NCBI RefSeq assembly: GCF_003841485.1
Contig: NZ_REFY01000002.1
Location: 1-64,000 of the forward strand
Length of the DNA: 64,000 bases
DNA from: Natrarchaeobius halalkaliphilus
GTDB lineage: Archaea > Halobacteriota > Halobacteria > Halobacteriales > Natrialbaceae
Direction of reading: 5' to 3'
Shown here in pieces: positions 25,914 to 34,818 of this stretch; within the stretch, counting starts at the first letter, position 1; each line of letters starts with the position of its first letter. The translations under genes were made by a program, and so were the position numbers. The notes beneath the pieces were generated by a model. It saw only the letters and a program-made list of their open reading frames with translations, did not search any database and was not told the DNA's origin.

Positions 25914-26939
25914 TCACTCCTCGAGTCGACCTCGTGCCGTCGCGGCCGCATCACGAAGCTGCTCGAGGAGGTCGGTGTCTACCCGGTCTACGTCCTCGGC
26001 CTCCTTAAGCAGACAGCCGAGCGTTCGTTCGATTTCGTCGGGTGAAATCGCCTCGGGATCGCCCTCGTCGCCGGAAGCCGACCCATCACCGGCGTCCTGT
26101 CGTAATCTGGCGACCGCACCGGCCCAGTCGAGCGTCTCCGCGACGCCCGGGCGCTTGAGAAACGCCTCTTCGCGAAACCGTTCGACGATGGCACATACTT
26201 CGGCGGCGACGGCGGCGTCGAGCTCGGGAACCTTGCGACGGACGATCTCGTATTCGGTCTCGAACGACGGTGGTTCGACGTGTAAGTACAGACATCGGCG
26301 TTTCAGAGCGTCGCTGAGCCCGCGGGTCCGGTTCGACGTGAGAACGACGATCGGCGGATGTTGGGCGCTGACGGTTCCGAGTTCGGGAATCGACACCTGA
26401 AAGTCGGAGAGCAACTCGAGCAAGAACGCTTCGAACTCCTCGTCCGCTCGATCGATCTCGTCGATGAGCAACACCGGCGGCCGATCGGTTCCGGACCTAA
26501 TCGCGCGCAACAGCGGTCGCTCGAGGAGGAACTCCTCGTCGAACACCGTCCGAGAATCCGACGGTCCGTCCGCGTCGGTCGGCGTCGTCGCATCGACGGC
26601 GGACTCCCCATCGCTGGTGCCGGCGACCGTCCCCTCGTTCGCCTGGACCGCGAGCAGCTGTTTGGTGTAGTTCCACTCGTAGAGTGCGTTCTCTGCGGTC
26701 AGTCCCTCGTAACACTGAAGCCGAATCAGTTCGGCGTCGAACGCCGCCGCGAGAACCTTGCCCAGCTCGGTCTTCCCGCTCCCGGGCGGTCCCTCGACGA
26801 GCAGCGGACGCTCGAGTTGCAACGCGAGATAAACGGTCGTTACCGTCGCGTCGTCAGCGACGTAGTCCCGTTCGTCGAAGCGATCTCGGAGCGACCCCTC
26901 CGAAAGCGACTCGAGCGCGAGGGGTTCGGTCCCGGTCAT
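25914..26939 (-). CDS. coxD: MoxR/CoxD-type AAA+ ATPase
   Basis: 341 aa. Walker A GPPGSGKTELGKVL, Walker B VLLIDEIDRAD, sensor 1 VLTSNRTRGLSD and an arginine-finger region (LKRRCLYLHVEPP) define a MoxR AAA+ protein. An acidic insertion of about 35 residues (TVAGTSDGESAVDA) lies between Walker A and B. The ATG overlaps the upstream gene's TGA by 4 nt. Pairing with a VWA protein and the cox genes identifies it as CoxD. Confidence 0.9.
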   Translation of the reverse strand: MTGTEPLALESLSEGSLRDRFDERDYVADDATVTTVYLALQLERPLLVEGPPGSGKTELGKVLAAAFDAELIRLQCYEGLTAENALYEWNYTKQLLAVQANEGTVAGTSDGESAVDATTPTDADGPSDSRTVFDEEFLLERPLLRAIRSGTDRPPVLLIDEIDRADEEFEAFLLELLSDFQVSIPELGTVSAQHPPIVVLTSNRTRGLSDALKRRCLYLHVEPPSFETEYEIVRRKVPELDAAVAAEVCAIVERFREEAFLKRPGVAETLDWAGAVARLRQDAGDGSASGDEGDPEAISPDEIERTLGCLLKEAEDVDRVDTDLLEQLRDAAATARGRLEE

Positions 26940-28027
26940 GGCGTCGACACCCTGGTCTCGGTCGTCTCGAGGTACGATTCCGGATCCGATCGAAATGCGT
27001 CCGCACAGCCGGGACAACAGAAGTAATACCGTACGTCGTCGTGGTCGACGGTCGCCGGTGCGTCGGATCGGACGACCGTCATGCCACAGACGGGGTCGAT
27101 CGCCGGCTCTCGATCGGCCGAACCGTCGCCCGCCCCGCAGTCCGCGGGCGTGTAGTTCCCCGTTGCACCCCCGACGGTGGCGCGCACGTCGACGATTTCG
27201 GCCAGCAGGCTCGCAGCGATCTCCGCCGGCGTGTAGGCGGCGACGTCGACTCCCGCCGGGTTCGTTACGGCCTCACGAACCGCGCCGGGATCGGTTTCGA
27301 GGACCGTCGCGGCGCGCTCGATCACCTCCTCGGCTCGCGTGTTGCTCGCCACGAGCCCGATATAGAGCGCGTCCGTCATGATTCCCGCCGCGATTCCGCG
27401 GGCGTCGAACTCCCCCATGGAGGCGACGACGACGATCGGTTCCCGATCGATCGCGTCGACGATCGCGTCGGGATCGGTGGACGGTCGAACGGTCGTACCC
27501 GGCGGAACGTCACCGTCGAGCCCGTCGTCACCGCCTCCGCTGACCATCGTGACGTCGAAAGTCAACTCGCTCGCGAGCCGTGCGAGCGAGCGCGCGACCG
27601 GTGAGTCACCGACGATGAGGAGATCCGGTGCGGTGTTGACCGACTCGAGGAACACTTCGAGGACGCCCTCGCTGTGACACGTCATCTGGAACGCCTCGAG
27701 CCCATCGCGGTCGATCCGTTCCGGATCCGGGGCGATACCGAGAAGCTGTGGTTCGCCGGATTCGAGCACCGATCGGGCTTCGGTCGTGACGATCGACTGG
27801 GCGCACGATGCGCCACCGATCCATCCGCGAAGTTCGCCGTCAGCGGTGATCACCGCCCGATCGCCCACGTTCGCGGACACCGGGGGCTCCCGGCGAACAA
27901 CCGTCGCTCTGACGTACGGTTCGCGTCGCTCGACCAGGCGGTCCTCGATGGACTCGAGTCCGTCCTCGCGTTCGCCCTCGGCTGCGTCTGTCGCGGATTC
28001 GTCGTGTGGTGTCGTGTCGTGAGTCAT
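26936..28027 (-). CDS. coxF: CoxF/XdhC-type maturation protein with C-terminal YHS domain
   Basis: 363 aa. The XdhC_CoxI N-terminal part contains GWIGGASCAQSIVTTEA, and a central Rossmann fold (LLIVGDSPVARSLARLA) ends near NPAGVDVAAYTPAEIAASLL. From about residue 310 a YHS/TRASH metal-binding domain is fused: DPVCGMTV ... YYFCCPGCADAF. YHS domains bind copper or other soft metals in transport proteins. The fusion suggests direct metal delivery to the CO dehydrogenase site (inference). The gene begins 41 nt after coxL and overlaps coxD by 4 nt. Confidence 0.87.
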   Translation of the reverse strand: MTHDTTPHDESATDAAEGEREDGLESIEDRLVERREPYVRATVVRREPPVSANVGDRAVITADGELRGWIGGASCAQSIVTTEARSVLESGEPQLLGIAPDPERIDRDGLEAFQMTCHSEGVLEVFLESVNTAPDLLIVGDSPVARSLARLASELTFDVTMVSGGGDDGLDGDVPPGTTVRPSTDPDAIVDAIDREPIVVVASMGEFDARGIAAGIMTDALYIGLVASNTRAEEVIERAATVLETDPGAVREAVTNPAGVDVAAYTPAEIAASLLAEIVDVRATVGGATGNYTPADCGAGDGSADREPAIDPVCGMTVVRSDAPATVDHDDVRYYFCCPGCADAFRSDPESYLETTETRVSTP

Positions 28028-28068
28028 TCGTCGATCAGTATCGATGAGTTCGACTCGAGGATCGTCGA

Positions 28069-30570
28069 TCAGTCGTCGGCGGCGGCGTCCTCGTTCGATT
28101 CGTCTTCGAAGGCGAACTCGACGTTCTGTGCTGGTTGCTGTGCGAGCCCCGATTCCTTGAGCGTTTCCCAGACGACGTCGGGCGTCATCGGCATCTCGAC
28201 GTGGCTGACGCCGGCGTGGGCCATCGCGTCGACGACGGCGTTGACGATGGCCGGCGGCGAACCGACCGTCGGGGATTCACCGACCCCTTTCGCACCGATC
28301 GGGTGGTGTGGTGATGGCGTGACGGTGTGGCCCGTCTCGAACTCGGGAATCTCCATCGCGGTCGGAAGCAGGTAGTTCATGAAGTCGCCGCCGGTTACGT
28401 TGCCGTTGTCGTCGAAGGTGACGTGTTCCAACATTGCGGTTCCGATCCCCTGAGCGAGACCGCCGTGGATCTGGCCCTCGATGATCATCGGGTTGATACG
28501 GTTTCCGCAGTCGTCGACGGCGACGAACTTCTCGAAGTCGACCTCGCCGGTTTCGCGGTCGATCTCGACGATGACGACGTACGAGCCGAACGGATACGTC
28601 ATCTCCGGCGGATCGTAGTAGTTGACCGCCTCGAGACCTGGCTCCTCGCCGGCCGGCTTGTTCATGTACGCACCGGCCGCGATCTCCGTGATCGTGATCG
28701 ATCGCTCGGGCGCGCCGACGACGTGGAACTCGCCGCTCTCGCGGTCCCAGGTTACGTCGTCCTCGGCGGCCTCGAGTTCGTTCGCCGCGATCGATTTGGC
28801 CTTGTCTCGGACCTTTCGAGAGGCAACGGCGGTCGCCGCACCGGCGACGGGCGTACTCCGCGAGCCGTACGTTCCCAGCCCGTAGGGATCGGTATCCGTG
28901 TCGCCGTGTTCGACGGTGATATCCTCGACGTCCATGCCGAGTTCCTCCGCGACGATCTGTGCGAACGTCGTCTCGTGGCCCTGTCCCTGAGTCTGGACGC
29001 CAACGCGTACCGTGGCCTTCCCCGTCGGATGGACGCGGATGTCCGCGGAGTCGAACATCTCGACGCCGGCGATGTCACAGGACTTTCCGGGACCGGCTCC
29101 GACGACCTCCGTGAACGAGGAGATGCCGATCCCCAGAAGCTTCTTCTCGTCGGCTTCGATCCGACGGCGCTGTTCTTCGCGGTAGGCCTCGTAATCGGCC
29201 ATCTCGAGGGCCTTGTCCAGGGCCGTCTCGTAGTCGCCGGAGTCGTAGTTCCAGCCCGTCGGACTCTCGTAGGGGAACTGCTCTGGCTGGATGAAGTTCT
29301 TCCGGCGAACCTCTGCCGGATCCATCTCGAGTTCGTCCGCGAGCACTTTCACCATCCGCTCGATCAGGTAGACCGCCTCCGTGACCCGGAACGAACAGCG
29401 GTAGGCGACGCCGCCGGGCGCGGAGTTCGTATACGCCGCCGTGAGCGAGCCGTAGGCGGTATCGATGTCGTACGACCCCGTGAAGATATTGAAGAATCCC
29501 GCGGGGAACTTCGACGGCTGGGCAACGGCGTTGTACGCACCGTGGTCTGCGAGTACGTCGGTTCGAACCGCCAGGATCTCGCCGTCCTCGGTGGCGGCGA
29601 TCTCGCCTTTCATGTCGTAGTCTCGAGCGAACCCGGTCGACTGGATGTTCTCCGACCGCTCTTCGACCCACTTCACCGGCTGTTCCAGGACGTACGACGC
29701 GGCAGCCGCGACGACGTAGCCGGGGTAGATCGGCACCTTGTTCCCGAAGCCACCCCCGACGTCGGGGCTGACGATCCGGATTTTGTGTTCCGGAATCCCC
29801 GAGACCTGCGCGAACAGCGTTCGGTGAATGTGCGGTGCCTGCGAGGTCATGTGGACCGTTAGCTTGTCCTTGCCAGGATCGTAGTCACCCACAGCACCGC
29901 AGGTTTCGATCGGTGCCGGGTGCAGCCGCTGGTAGAGCATCTCCTCTTCGACCGTGACGGGCGCGTTCGCGAACGCGTCGGCGGTGGCCTCCTCGTCGCC
30001 GGTCTCCCAGTCGAGACAGTGATTGTCCTCTTTTCCCTCGATGTCGTCACGGATAACCGGGGCGTCGTCTTCGAGCGCGGCCGCGGCGTCGACGACCGGA
30101 TCGAGTACGTCGTACTCGACTTCGACCTTTTCGGCCCCGTCCTTGGCGGCGTAGCGGTCCTCCGCGATGACCGCCGCGACCTCCTGGGACTGGAACTTCA
30201 CCTTGTCGTTGACGAGGACGTCCTGCGTGTCGTCCATCAACGTCGGCATGGTCGCCAGACCGTACTCGAGTAAATCGTCCGCGGTCAACACGGCGACGAC
30301 GCTCTCGAGCGCCATCGCGCGCGAGCCGTCGATATCCTCGATTCGAGCGTGAGCGTGGGGGCTCCGGACGAGTTCGCAGTGGAGCATTCCCGGCCTCTTG
30401 ACGTCGTCGACGTAGTTCCCTCGCCCGGTGATGAACCGCTGATCTTCCTTCCGGGAGACCGATTCACCCATGCCGCCGCGGCCGTGTCCGCAGTGTTTCT
30501 CCGGCTGTGGTCCGTCGTCTTCCGGGTGTTGATACTCCGTGTCCGCCGAGTTTTCGTGATCACTGCTCAT
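28069..30570 (-). CDS. coxL: Aerobic carbon monoxide dehydrogenase, large (Mo) subunit, form I
   Basis: 833 aa from [13 protein letters not shown]. This is a molybdenum hydroxylase catalytic subunit. The active-site loop at 29386-29406 reads AYRCSFR, the form I signature whose Cys carries the copper of the [CuSMoO2] centre; form II enzymes have AYRGAGR. The catalytic Glu is in [14 protein letters not shown]. It oxidises CO to CO2 and passes electrons via CoxS and CoxM to quinone. A frame continues upstream, but the ATG overlaps the coxS stop by 4 nt and fits homologues. The N-terminus has an acidic/His-rich extension ([10 protein letters not shown]). Confidence 0.95.
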   Translation of the reverse strand: MSSDHENSADTEYQHPEDDGPQPEKHCGHGRGGMGESVSRKEDQRFITGRGNYVDDVKRPGMLHCELVRSPHAHARIEDIDGSRAMALESVVAVLTADDLLEYGLATMPTLMDDTQDVLVNDKVKFQSQEVAAVIAEDRYAAKDGAEKVEVEYDVLDPVVDAAAALEDDAPVIRDDIEGKEDNHCLDWETGDEEATADAFANAPVTVEEEMLYQRLHPAPIETCGAVGDYDPGKDKLTVHMTSQAPHIHRTLFAQVSGIPEHKIRIVSPDVGGGFGNKVPIYPGYVVAAAASYVLEQPVKWVEERSENIQSTGFARDYDMKGEIAATEDGEILAVRTDVLADHGAYNAVAQPSKFPAGFFNIFTGSYDIDTAYGSLTAAYTNSAPGGVAYRCSFRVTEAVYLIERMVKVLADELEMDPAEVRRKNFIQPEQFPYESPTGWNYDSGDYETALDKALEMADYEAYREEQRRRIEADEKKLLGIGISSFTEVVGAGPGKSCDIAGVEMFDSADIRVHPTGKATVRVGVQTQGQGHETTFAQIVAEELGMDVEDITVEHGDTDTDPYGLGTYGSRSTPVAGAATAVASRKVRDKAKSIAANELEAAEDDVTWDRESGEFHVVGAPERSITITEIAAGAYMNKPAGEEPGLEAVNYYDPPEMTYPFGSYVVIVEIDRETGEVDFEKFVAVDDCGNRINPMIIEGQIHGGLAQGIGTAMLEHVTFDDNGNVTGGDFMNYLLPTAMEIPEFETGHTVTPSPHHPIGAKGVGESPTVGSPPAIVNAVVDAMAHAGVSHVEMPMTPDVVWETLKESGLAQQPAQNVEFAFEDESNEDAAADD

Positions 30571-31211
30571 GATGACCCTCCGTCGTCGTGATCGCCAGAA
30601 CCAACTCCCGGACCGCCACAGCAGTTCTCGAGGCCGCAGTCGATGCTTTTCCCCTCGCTCCCGGTTGCTCCGAGGCTCGACGAATTCGTCGAATCGATCG
30701 GCGTCCCGCCGTCGGCGGCCGCACGCGACTCGAGTTCGTCGGCCGCGTACTCGATCGATCGAACGATGTTCTGGTAGCCGGTACACCGACAGAGGTTGCC
30801 GCTGATCGCCTCGCGAATTTCGTCCTCGTCGGGATCGGGGTTCTCGTCCAGGAGCGCTTTGCCCGCAATGATCATGCCCGGCGTACAGTACCCACACTGG
30901 AGCCCGTGTTCCTCGTGGAAGCCTTCCTGAAGTGGGTGTAATTCGCCGGCTGCAGCGGGTAACTCCTCCATCCCTTCGACGGTGAGGATCTCGCTTCCAT
31001 CGGCCTGGACGGCGAAGGCGAGACAGGATTTGATCGGTTCGCCGTCGACGAGGACGGTACACGCCCCGCAGTTGCCCGTATCACAGCCGATGTGCGTTCC
31101 AGTCAGATCCAGGTTCTCGCGGAGGGCGTGGACGAGCAATCGCCTGGGCTCGACCTCGATCATCCGTTCCGTTCCGTTGACCGTCAGCGTGAGTTCTCGT
31201 TCGTCGGTCAT
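30567..31211 (-). CDS. coxS: Carbon monoxide dehydrogenase, small 2Fe-2S subunit
   Basis: 214 aa. Two [2Fe-2S] sites: plant-ferredoxin type ([13 protein letters not shown] ... C) and the helical CGYCTPGM ... CRCTGYQNI. The normal subunit ends near residue 165. Here an extra Ser/Gly tail contains a cysteine cluster ([10 protein letters not shown]) that is not part of either cluster and is unusual. Overlaps coxL by 4 nt. Confidence 0.94.
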   Translation of the reverse strand: MTDERELTLTVNGTERMIEVEPRRLLVHALRENLDLTGTHIGCDTGNCGACTVLVDGEPIKSCLAFAVQADGSEILTVEGMEELPAAAGELHPLQEGFHEEHGLQCGYCTPGMIIAGKALLDENPDPDEDEIREAISGNLCRCTGYQNIVRSIEYAADELESRAAADGGTPIDSTNSSSLGATGSEGKSIDCGLENCCGGPGVGSGDHDDGGSS

Positions 31212-32095
31212 GGTGACACCGTCCGTTTGACGACTCCGGCGCGCTCGGCTGCGTCACCGAGCGCCCGCTGTGTGAGTACGTCGATCATGCGTTCTTTGTA
31301 GGACGCATCGCCGTGTTCGTCCGATTCGGGGTTCGACTCTTCCGCGGCGAGTTCACCGGCCTCCTCGAAGAGGGCCGAACTCGGACGCTCGCCCTCGAGC
31401 CGGTCTTCGGCGTCGCGTGCACGAGCGTTCGTGATGTCTACCGCGGTCATTCCGATCCCTGCCGTCTCGATTCGCCCGTCCTCGTCGAAGACGAGCCGCG
31501 TGGCGACGCCGGCCATCGCGTAGTCTCCCGTCTTGCGTTTGAGTTTGTGGTAGGCACTCCCCTCGCGAGCGTCGGGCGTGGGGACCCGAACCTCGGTGAC
31601 GAGCTCGCTCTCCTCGAGGGTCGTATCGTACGGCAACAGGAAGAACTCGTCGGCGGGAATCACTCGCTCGCCGTCGGGACCCTGTGCGACGACCGCTCCC
31701 TCGTGGGCCAGGAGAACGCTTCCCCAGTCGCCTTTCGGATCGGCCTGTGTGATCGAGCCGACGACGGTGCCGCGGTTGCGGATCTGCGGGTCCGCGACCA
31801 GCGGTGCGGTATCTGCAAAGCTCCCGTAGCTCTCTGCGATCACGTCGGCGTCTGCAACGTCGGCGTGGCGCGCGAGCGCACCGATCCTGAGAAAGCCGGC
31901 TTCCTCGCGGAGATAGTCGAGTGCGTCGATACCGTTGATGTCGATAACCGTCTCCGGGCGGGCCAGCCGAAACCGGAGCATCGGAACCAGGCTCTGTCCT
32001 CCCGCCAGGATAGTCGGCCGCTCGAGGCTTTCGAGCAGGCTGACCGCTTCGTCGGTCGTCGACGGTTCGTGGTGTTCGAAGGGTGCAGCTTTCAT
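31208..32095 (-). CDS. coxM: Carbon monoxide dehydrogenase, FAD subunit
   Basis: 295 aa from [16 protein letters not shown]-binding motifs are [15 protein letters not shown] near residue 33 and [10 protein letters not shown] near 105, close to the AGGHS/TIGG pair of Oligotropha CoxM. C-terminal [17 protein letters not shown] is conserved. It overlaps coxG upstream and coxS downstream by 4 nt each, so coxG-M-S-L is one coupled unit. Confidence 0.93.
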   Translation of the reverse strand: MKAAPFEHHEPSTTDEAVSLLESLERPTILAGGQSLVPMLRFRLARPETVIDINGIDALDYLREEAGFLRIGALARHADVADADVIAESYGSFADTAPLVADPQIRNRGTVVGSITQADPKGDWGSVLLAHEGAVVAQGPDGERVIPADEFFLLPYDTTLEESELVTEVRVPTPDAREGSAYHKLKRKTGDYAMAGVATRLVFDEDGRIETAGIGMTAVDITNARARDAEDRLEGERPSSALFEEAGELAAEESNPESDEHGDASYKERMIDVLTQRALGDAAERAGVVKRTVSP

Positions 32096-32691
32096 AACAT
32101 GTTGCGGAGTCTGTCGGTCACGCCGGAGTCGGTTTCCTCGTCGACGTCCGTCATCTGCTGTTCGATACTCGAAAAGAAGTTGTTCACGATCTTGGTGGCG
32201 ACGGGCTGGATGACCCGGGAACCAAGCTGGGCGATCCGTCCCGAGATGTCGGCTTCGGTCCACCACTCGATGCGAGAACCATCGCCGTCCTCGAGTTCGT
32301 GGATTCGCATGCCCGAACTCATGCTGAAGCTACTGCTGCTCGCGTCACCACTGCCGGATGCGATCATCTCGAACGTTTCGTCGTCGCGCTCGTCGATCGT
32401 CACCGTCGTCTCGAAGCGGGGCTTGACGCTGCCGACGCCGACTTGCATCAGTGCCGCATACGTCCCCCCTTCCTCGAACGCCCGAGCCGCAACGACCTCC
32501 GCATCCGCCTCCGGGAGCGTCTCAAGATCCTCGTCGGGCTCGTACTCGTCGAAATTGAAGTCGTCGTCCATCGGAGCGATGTACCGACACCCCTTCAGGG
32601 AGTTTCGAACCGCGACCGGATCCGAGAGAACGATCCACGCCTTTTCGGGTGGGACATTCTCGAGGTCGAACTCGCCGTCGAACTCCATCAT
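32092..32691 (-). CDS. coxG: CoxG (SRPBCC domain) CO dehydrogenase accessory protein
   Basis: 199 aa (two ATGs at the start, 32691 and 32688). SRPBCC fold of the CoxG family: FDGEFDLENVPPEKAWIVLSD, LKGCRYIAP and a C-terminal GSRVIQPVATKIVNNFF helix. Bacterial CoxG has been reported to carry menaquinone and recruit CODH to the membrane. Here the chain ends about 25 residues after the SRPBCC helix, with no hydrophobic anchor. It is first in the operon. Confidence 0.88.
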   Translation of the reverse strand: MMEFDGEFDLENVPPEKAWIVLSDPVAVRNSLKGCRYIAPMDDDFNFDEYEPDEDLETLPEADAEVVAARAFEEGGTYAALMQVGVGSVKPRFETTVTIDERDDETFEMIASGSGDASSSSFSMSSGMRIHELEDGDGSRIEWWTEADISGRIAQLGSRVIQPVATKIVNNFFSSIEQQMTDVDEETDSGVTDRLRNML

Positions 32692-32862
32692 CTTTTATAC
32701 CCCTGTCCTATGAGCATACTATTACCACGATCAATCATACGGATCCGTCTATGTTAAACATTGCCTTGGTCTTCGTTGGCACGTTTTTGACCGAAACGGC
32801 GACCAGCATATCCACTCTCGGCCCGTACCAGTGTCCGCCTTCAGGAAGAACTGCCGTCTTTC

Positions 32863-33021
32863 TCAGGGGTCGGTCGTCGATTGTTTTTCCACGATGATCC
32901 GTCCGTCCTCGACGTGCCATTCGACGCGATCACCCGCACCGACGTCGAGGAAGTTTCGAACCGGTTTCGGGACGGTCGTCAGGTTCTTTTCTGAGACTTT
33001 CGTATCGGCGAGACGGCCCAT
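32863..33021 (-). CDS. AbrB/SpoVT-type DNA-binding protein
   Basis: 52 aa from MGRLADTKVSEKN. VSEKNLTTVPKPVRNFLDVGAGDRV is the swapped-hairpin AbrB fold, as in antitoxins and small regulators. It lies about 170 nt upstream of the cox operon on the same strand and directly behind an array of inverted repeats, so it probably represses its own promoter. It is a candidate cox regulator by position only. Confidence 0.8.
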   Translation of the reverse strand: MGRLADTKVSEKNLTTVPKPVRNFLDVGAGDRVEWHVEDGRIIVEKQSTTDP

Positions 33022-33026
33022 TACCA

Positions 33027-33064
33027 CTACGTTTTCGCGTAGCAACTACATAGCTTTCGCTATG
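33027..33064 (-). promoter_or_regulatory. Three overlapping inverted repeats upstream of the AbrB-like gene
   Basis: CTACG-6nt-CGTAG (33027-33042), GTAG-3nt-CTAC (33039-33049) and CATAGC-4nt-GCTATG (33049-33064) follow each other with shared ends, starting 6 nt upstream of the ATG at 33021. The common half-site is (C)GTAG or GCTA. This is the form expected for cooperative binding of a dimeric regulator. Confidence 0.55.
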
Positions 33065-33085
33065 CAATCGTCGGACCCATTCGAA

Positions 33086-33376
33086 TCAATCCGCCGAGTT
33101 CCAGCGGTGAGCGCCGCCATCCGTCGCTCGTTCGAAGTCCAGATCGTACCGGTCCGACTCGACCAGAACCGGACCGGGAACGTAACAGTCCCGTCCATCG
33201 AGTTCCTCGAGGACGCCACGCTCCGCCATCGTCGAGAGGACGTCGCGGACGGTCCGTTCCTTGCCGGGGACCAGGTTCGCCTCCTCGACGACGCTCTCGA
33301 CGTCGACTCGACCCTGCAAAAACGCGAGGCGAATCGCTGCCACCCACGACGGTTCACGCCGCAACTCCCGGCACAT
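33086..33376 (-). CDS. Winged-helix-like small regulator
   Basis: 96 aa: RLAFLQGRVDVESVVEEANLVPGKERTV then VRDVLSTMAERGVLEEL looks like a winged helix, and YVPGPVLVESDRYDL like a wing or C-terminal strand. No named family recognised. Divergent context is lacking: it precedes the AbrB-like gene on the same strand, separated by the operator array. Confidence 0.6.
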   Translation of the reverse strand: MCRELRREPSWVAAIRLAFLQGRVDVESVVEEANLVPGKERTVRDVLSTMAERGVLEELDGRDCYVPGPVLVESDRYDLDFERATDGGAHRWNSAD

Positions 33377-33529
33377 AGCGTACTGAAAGAGTGATCCTGT
33401 CTTATAATTACTGGGAGGATATTCTACGACCGGTTCGCACGGTTCGCACCGGACCGAGCGCTGTCCCCGTCTCCCGGTACAATCACGAGCGGTGTGCGTT
33501 CACACCGAGACCGAGTGACAGTAGTTCCC

Positions 33530-33615
33530 TCATGCGGATTGCTGTAACTGTTTACCGGAGCGACCGGACACCGTCTCGCGGTCGCTCCGGAAATGACTCA
33601 CAGCAGTCCGTATCA
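33530..33615 (-). repeat. 86-bp stop-codon palindrome, copy 4
   Basis: Outer arm differs from copies 1 and 3 at matched positions on both sides (GCGGATTGCTGT / ACAGCAGTCCGTAT), keeping the pairing. Inner stem CCGGAGCGACCG / CGGTCGCTCCGG. Its minus-strand first bases TGA are the stop of the TrpD2-type gene. Confidence 0.9.
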
Positions 33616-34701
33616 GAACTGCTGTAGTTCCTCGAGAACCGCACGGGCGCTGCCGTCGGCAATGGCGTCGCGCGCTCGCTCGAGGCCGTCCTCGAGACTG
33701 TCGACGTCCTGGCGGGCGTACATTCGGAACGCGCCGTTGAGTGCGATCGCATCCGCGAAGTGGTCGTCGCGCTCGCCGGCCAGCACGTCCGTCGTAATCG
33801 CGGCCGAGTCCGCTGTCACGTCCTCGACGGCGAGATCGTCGCTTTCCATCTCCATGCCGTACGTTCCGGTCTCGATCTCGTAATCGTCGAAGGACTCCGA
33901 ACCACCCTCCCCGCGTCCGTCCCACTCTGCTACCTTCGTGTATCCCGGTCGAACGTCGTCGTACCCTTCCATTCCCTGGAAGAAGATGGCTCGAGAGAAC
34001 GATAGTTCGGCGCTCTCTTTGAGCAGCTCGGTCATCTTCTTTGCGAACGCCAGATGGTAGAACGAGCCGAGGTGAACGTCGGCGTTCGCCGGATTCGCGA
34101 CGGTCTCGACGGTGTTGACGAACACCCGAACGCCCATCTGATCGCGCCGATCGGAGAGATCGTCGATACCGGGATTGAACGCGGGCTGATAGTAGAACCC
34201 GAAGCCGGTTTCGTCGACCATCTCGGCGCTTTCGGTCGGCTCGAGTTCCGTCCGCACGTCGAGATCGTCGAGCACGTGTTTGTACGCCGTCGCCTTCTGG
34301 GTCGGGACGCGATCCCCCGAGTGGACCACGACCGGGGTCCCCGCGGCGGCAGCGACGACGCCGGCACCGACGCCGAGAACGGCCGAGGTGTGTTTGCCGT
34401 CGTAGTTGGCACCACAGTCGACGGGATCGCAGTCGGGTTCGCCAGTGACGACCGATTCCTCGCGCATGACGTCGGTGTAGGCCGCGAGCTCTTCGGGCGT
34501 GTTTCGCTTCCATCGGTTCGCAAGCCAGAACGCACCGAGCGTCGTCTCGTCCGGCTCACCCGCGAGAATTCGCTGAAAGGCCTCGCGAGCCTGTTCGCGC
34601 GTCATGTCGTCGGCGGATTTGTGCCCGGATCCGACGACCTCCGTCATCAGCCGTTTCAACGGCCACTCACCGAACTCCTGGGTTGCCTGAGCCATACCCA
34701 T
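33613..34701 (-). CDS. Anthranilate phosphoribosyltransferase-family protein (TrpD2-like)
   Basis: 362 aa. The glycosyltransferase family 3 N-terminal helical domain (MTREQAREAFQRILAGEPDETTLGAF) is followed by a catalytic part with DPVDCGANYDGKHTSAVLG and VVVHSGDRVPTQKATAYKHVL. TrpD proper has GTGGD; here the phosphate loop is diverged (CGANYDGK). It is therefore a paralogue whose substrate may not be anthranilate. No trp genes are nearby. Confidence 0.78.
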   Translation of the reverse strand: MGMAQATQEFGEWPLKRLMTEVVGSGHKSADDMTREQAREAFQRILAGEPDETTLGAFWLANRWKRNTPEELAAYTDVMREESVVTGEPDCDPVDCGANYDGKHTSAVLGVGAGVVAAAAGTPVVVHSGDRVPTQKATAYKHVLDDLDVRTELEPTESAEMVDETGFGFYYQPAFNPGIDDLSDRRDQMGVRVFVNTVETVANPANADVHLGSFYHLAFAKKMTELLKESAELSFSRAIFFQGMEGYDDVRPGYTKVAEWDGRGEGGSESFDDYEIETGTYGMEMESDDLAVEDVTADSAAITTDVLAGERDDHFADAIALNGAFRMYARQDVDSLEDGLERARDAIADGSARAVLEELQQF

Positions 34702-34818
34702 CGTACGGATAGCTGGCGCAAAAGCCTCCCGCTTCCGTACCGCTCGAATGTGGCCGTACAGCGCTCGAGCGGAGACGAACCCGAAAACGATACCTTCCGA
34801 ACCTCCCTATACCCGATA

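Noticed and set aside
30571-31062. Upstream extension of the coxL frame (997 aa)
   Set aside because: The extra residues are Arg-rich and antisense-like to coxS codons, the N-terminus of homologues starts near 30570, and the ATG overlaps the coxS stop by 4 nt.
32692-32700. GTATAAAAG directly before coxG as its promoter
   Set aside because: It ends 1 nt before the ATG, so transcription from it would start inside the gene; the real promoter is probably further upstream.
32735-32755. TCATACGGATCCGT near 32735 as a repeat copy
   Set aside because: Shares only TCATACGG with the repeat and has no partner arm.
34054-34818. Upstream extension of the siroheme decarboxylase frame (601 aa)
   Set aside because: It is the mirror of the TrpD2-like gene on the other strand; the ahbAB motifs begin after 34819.
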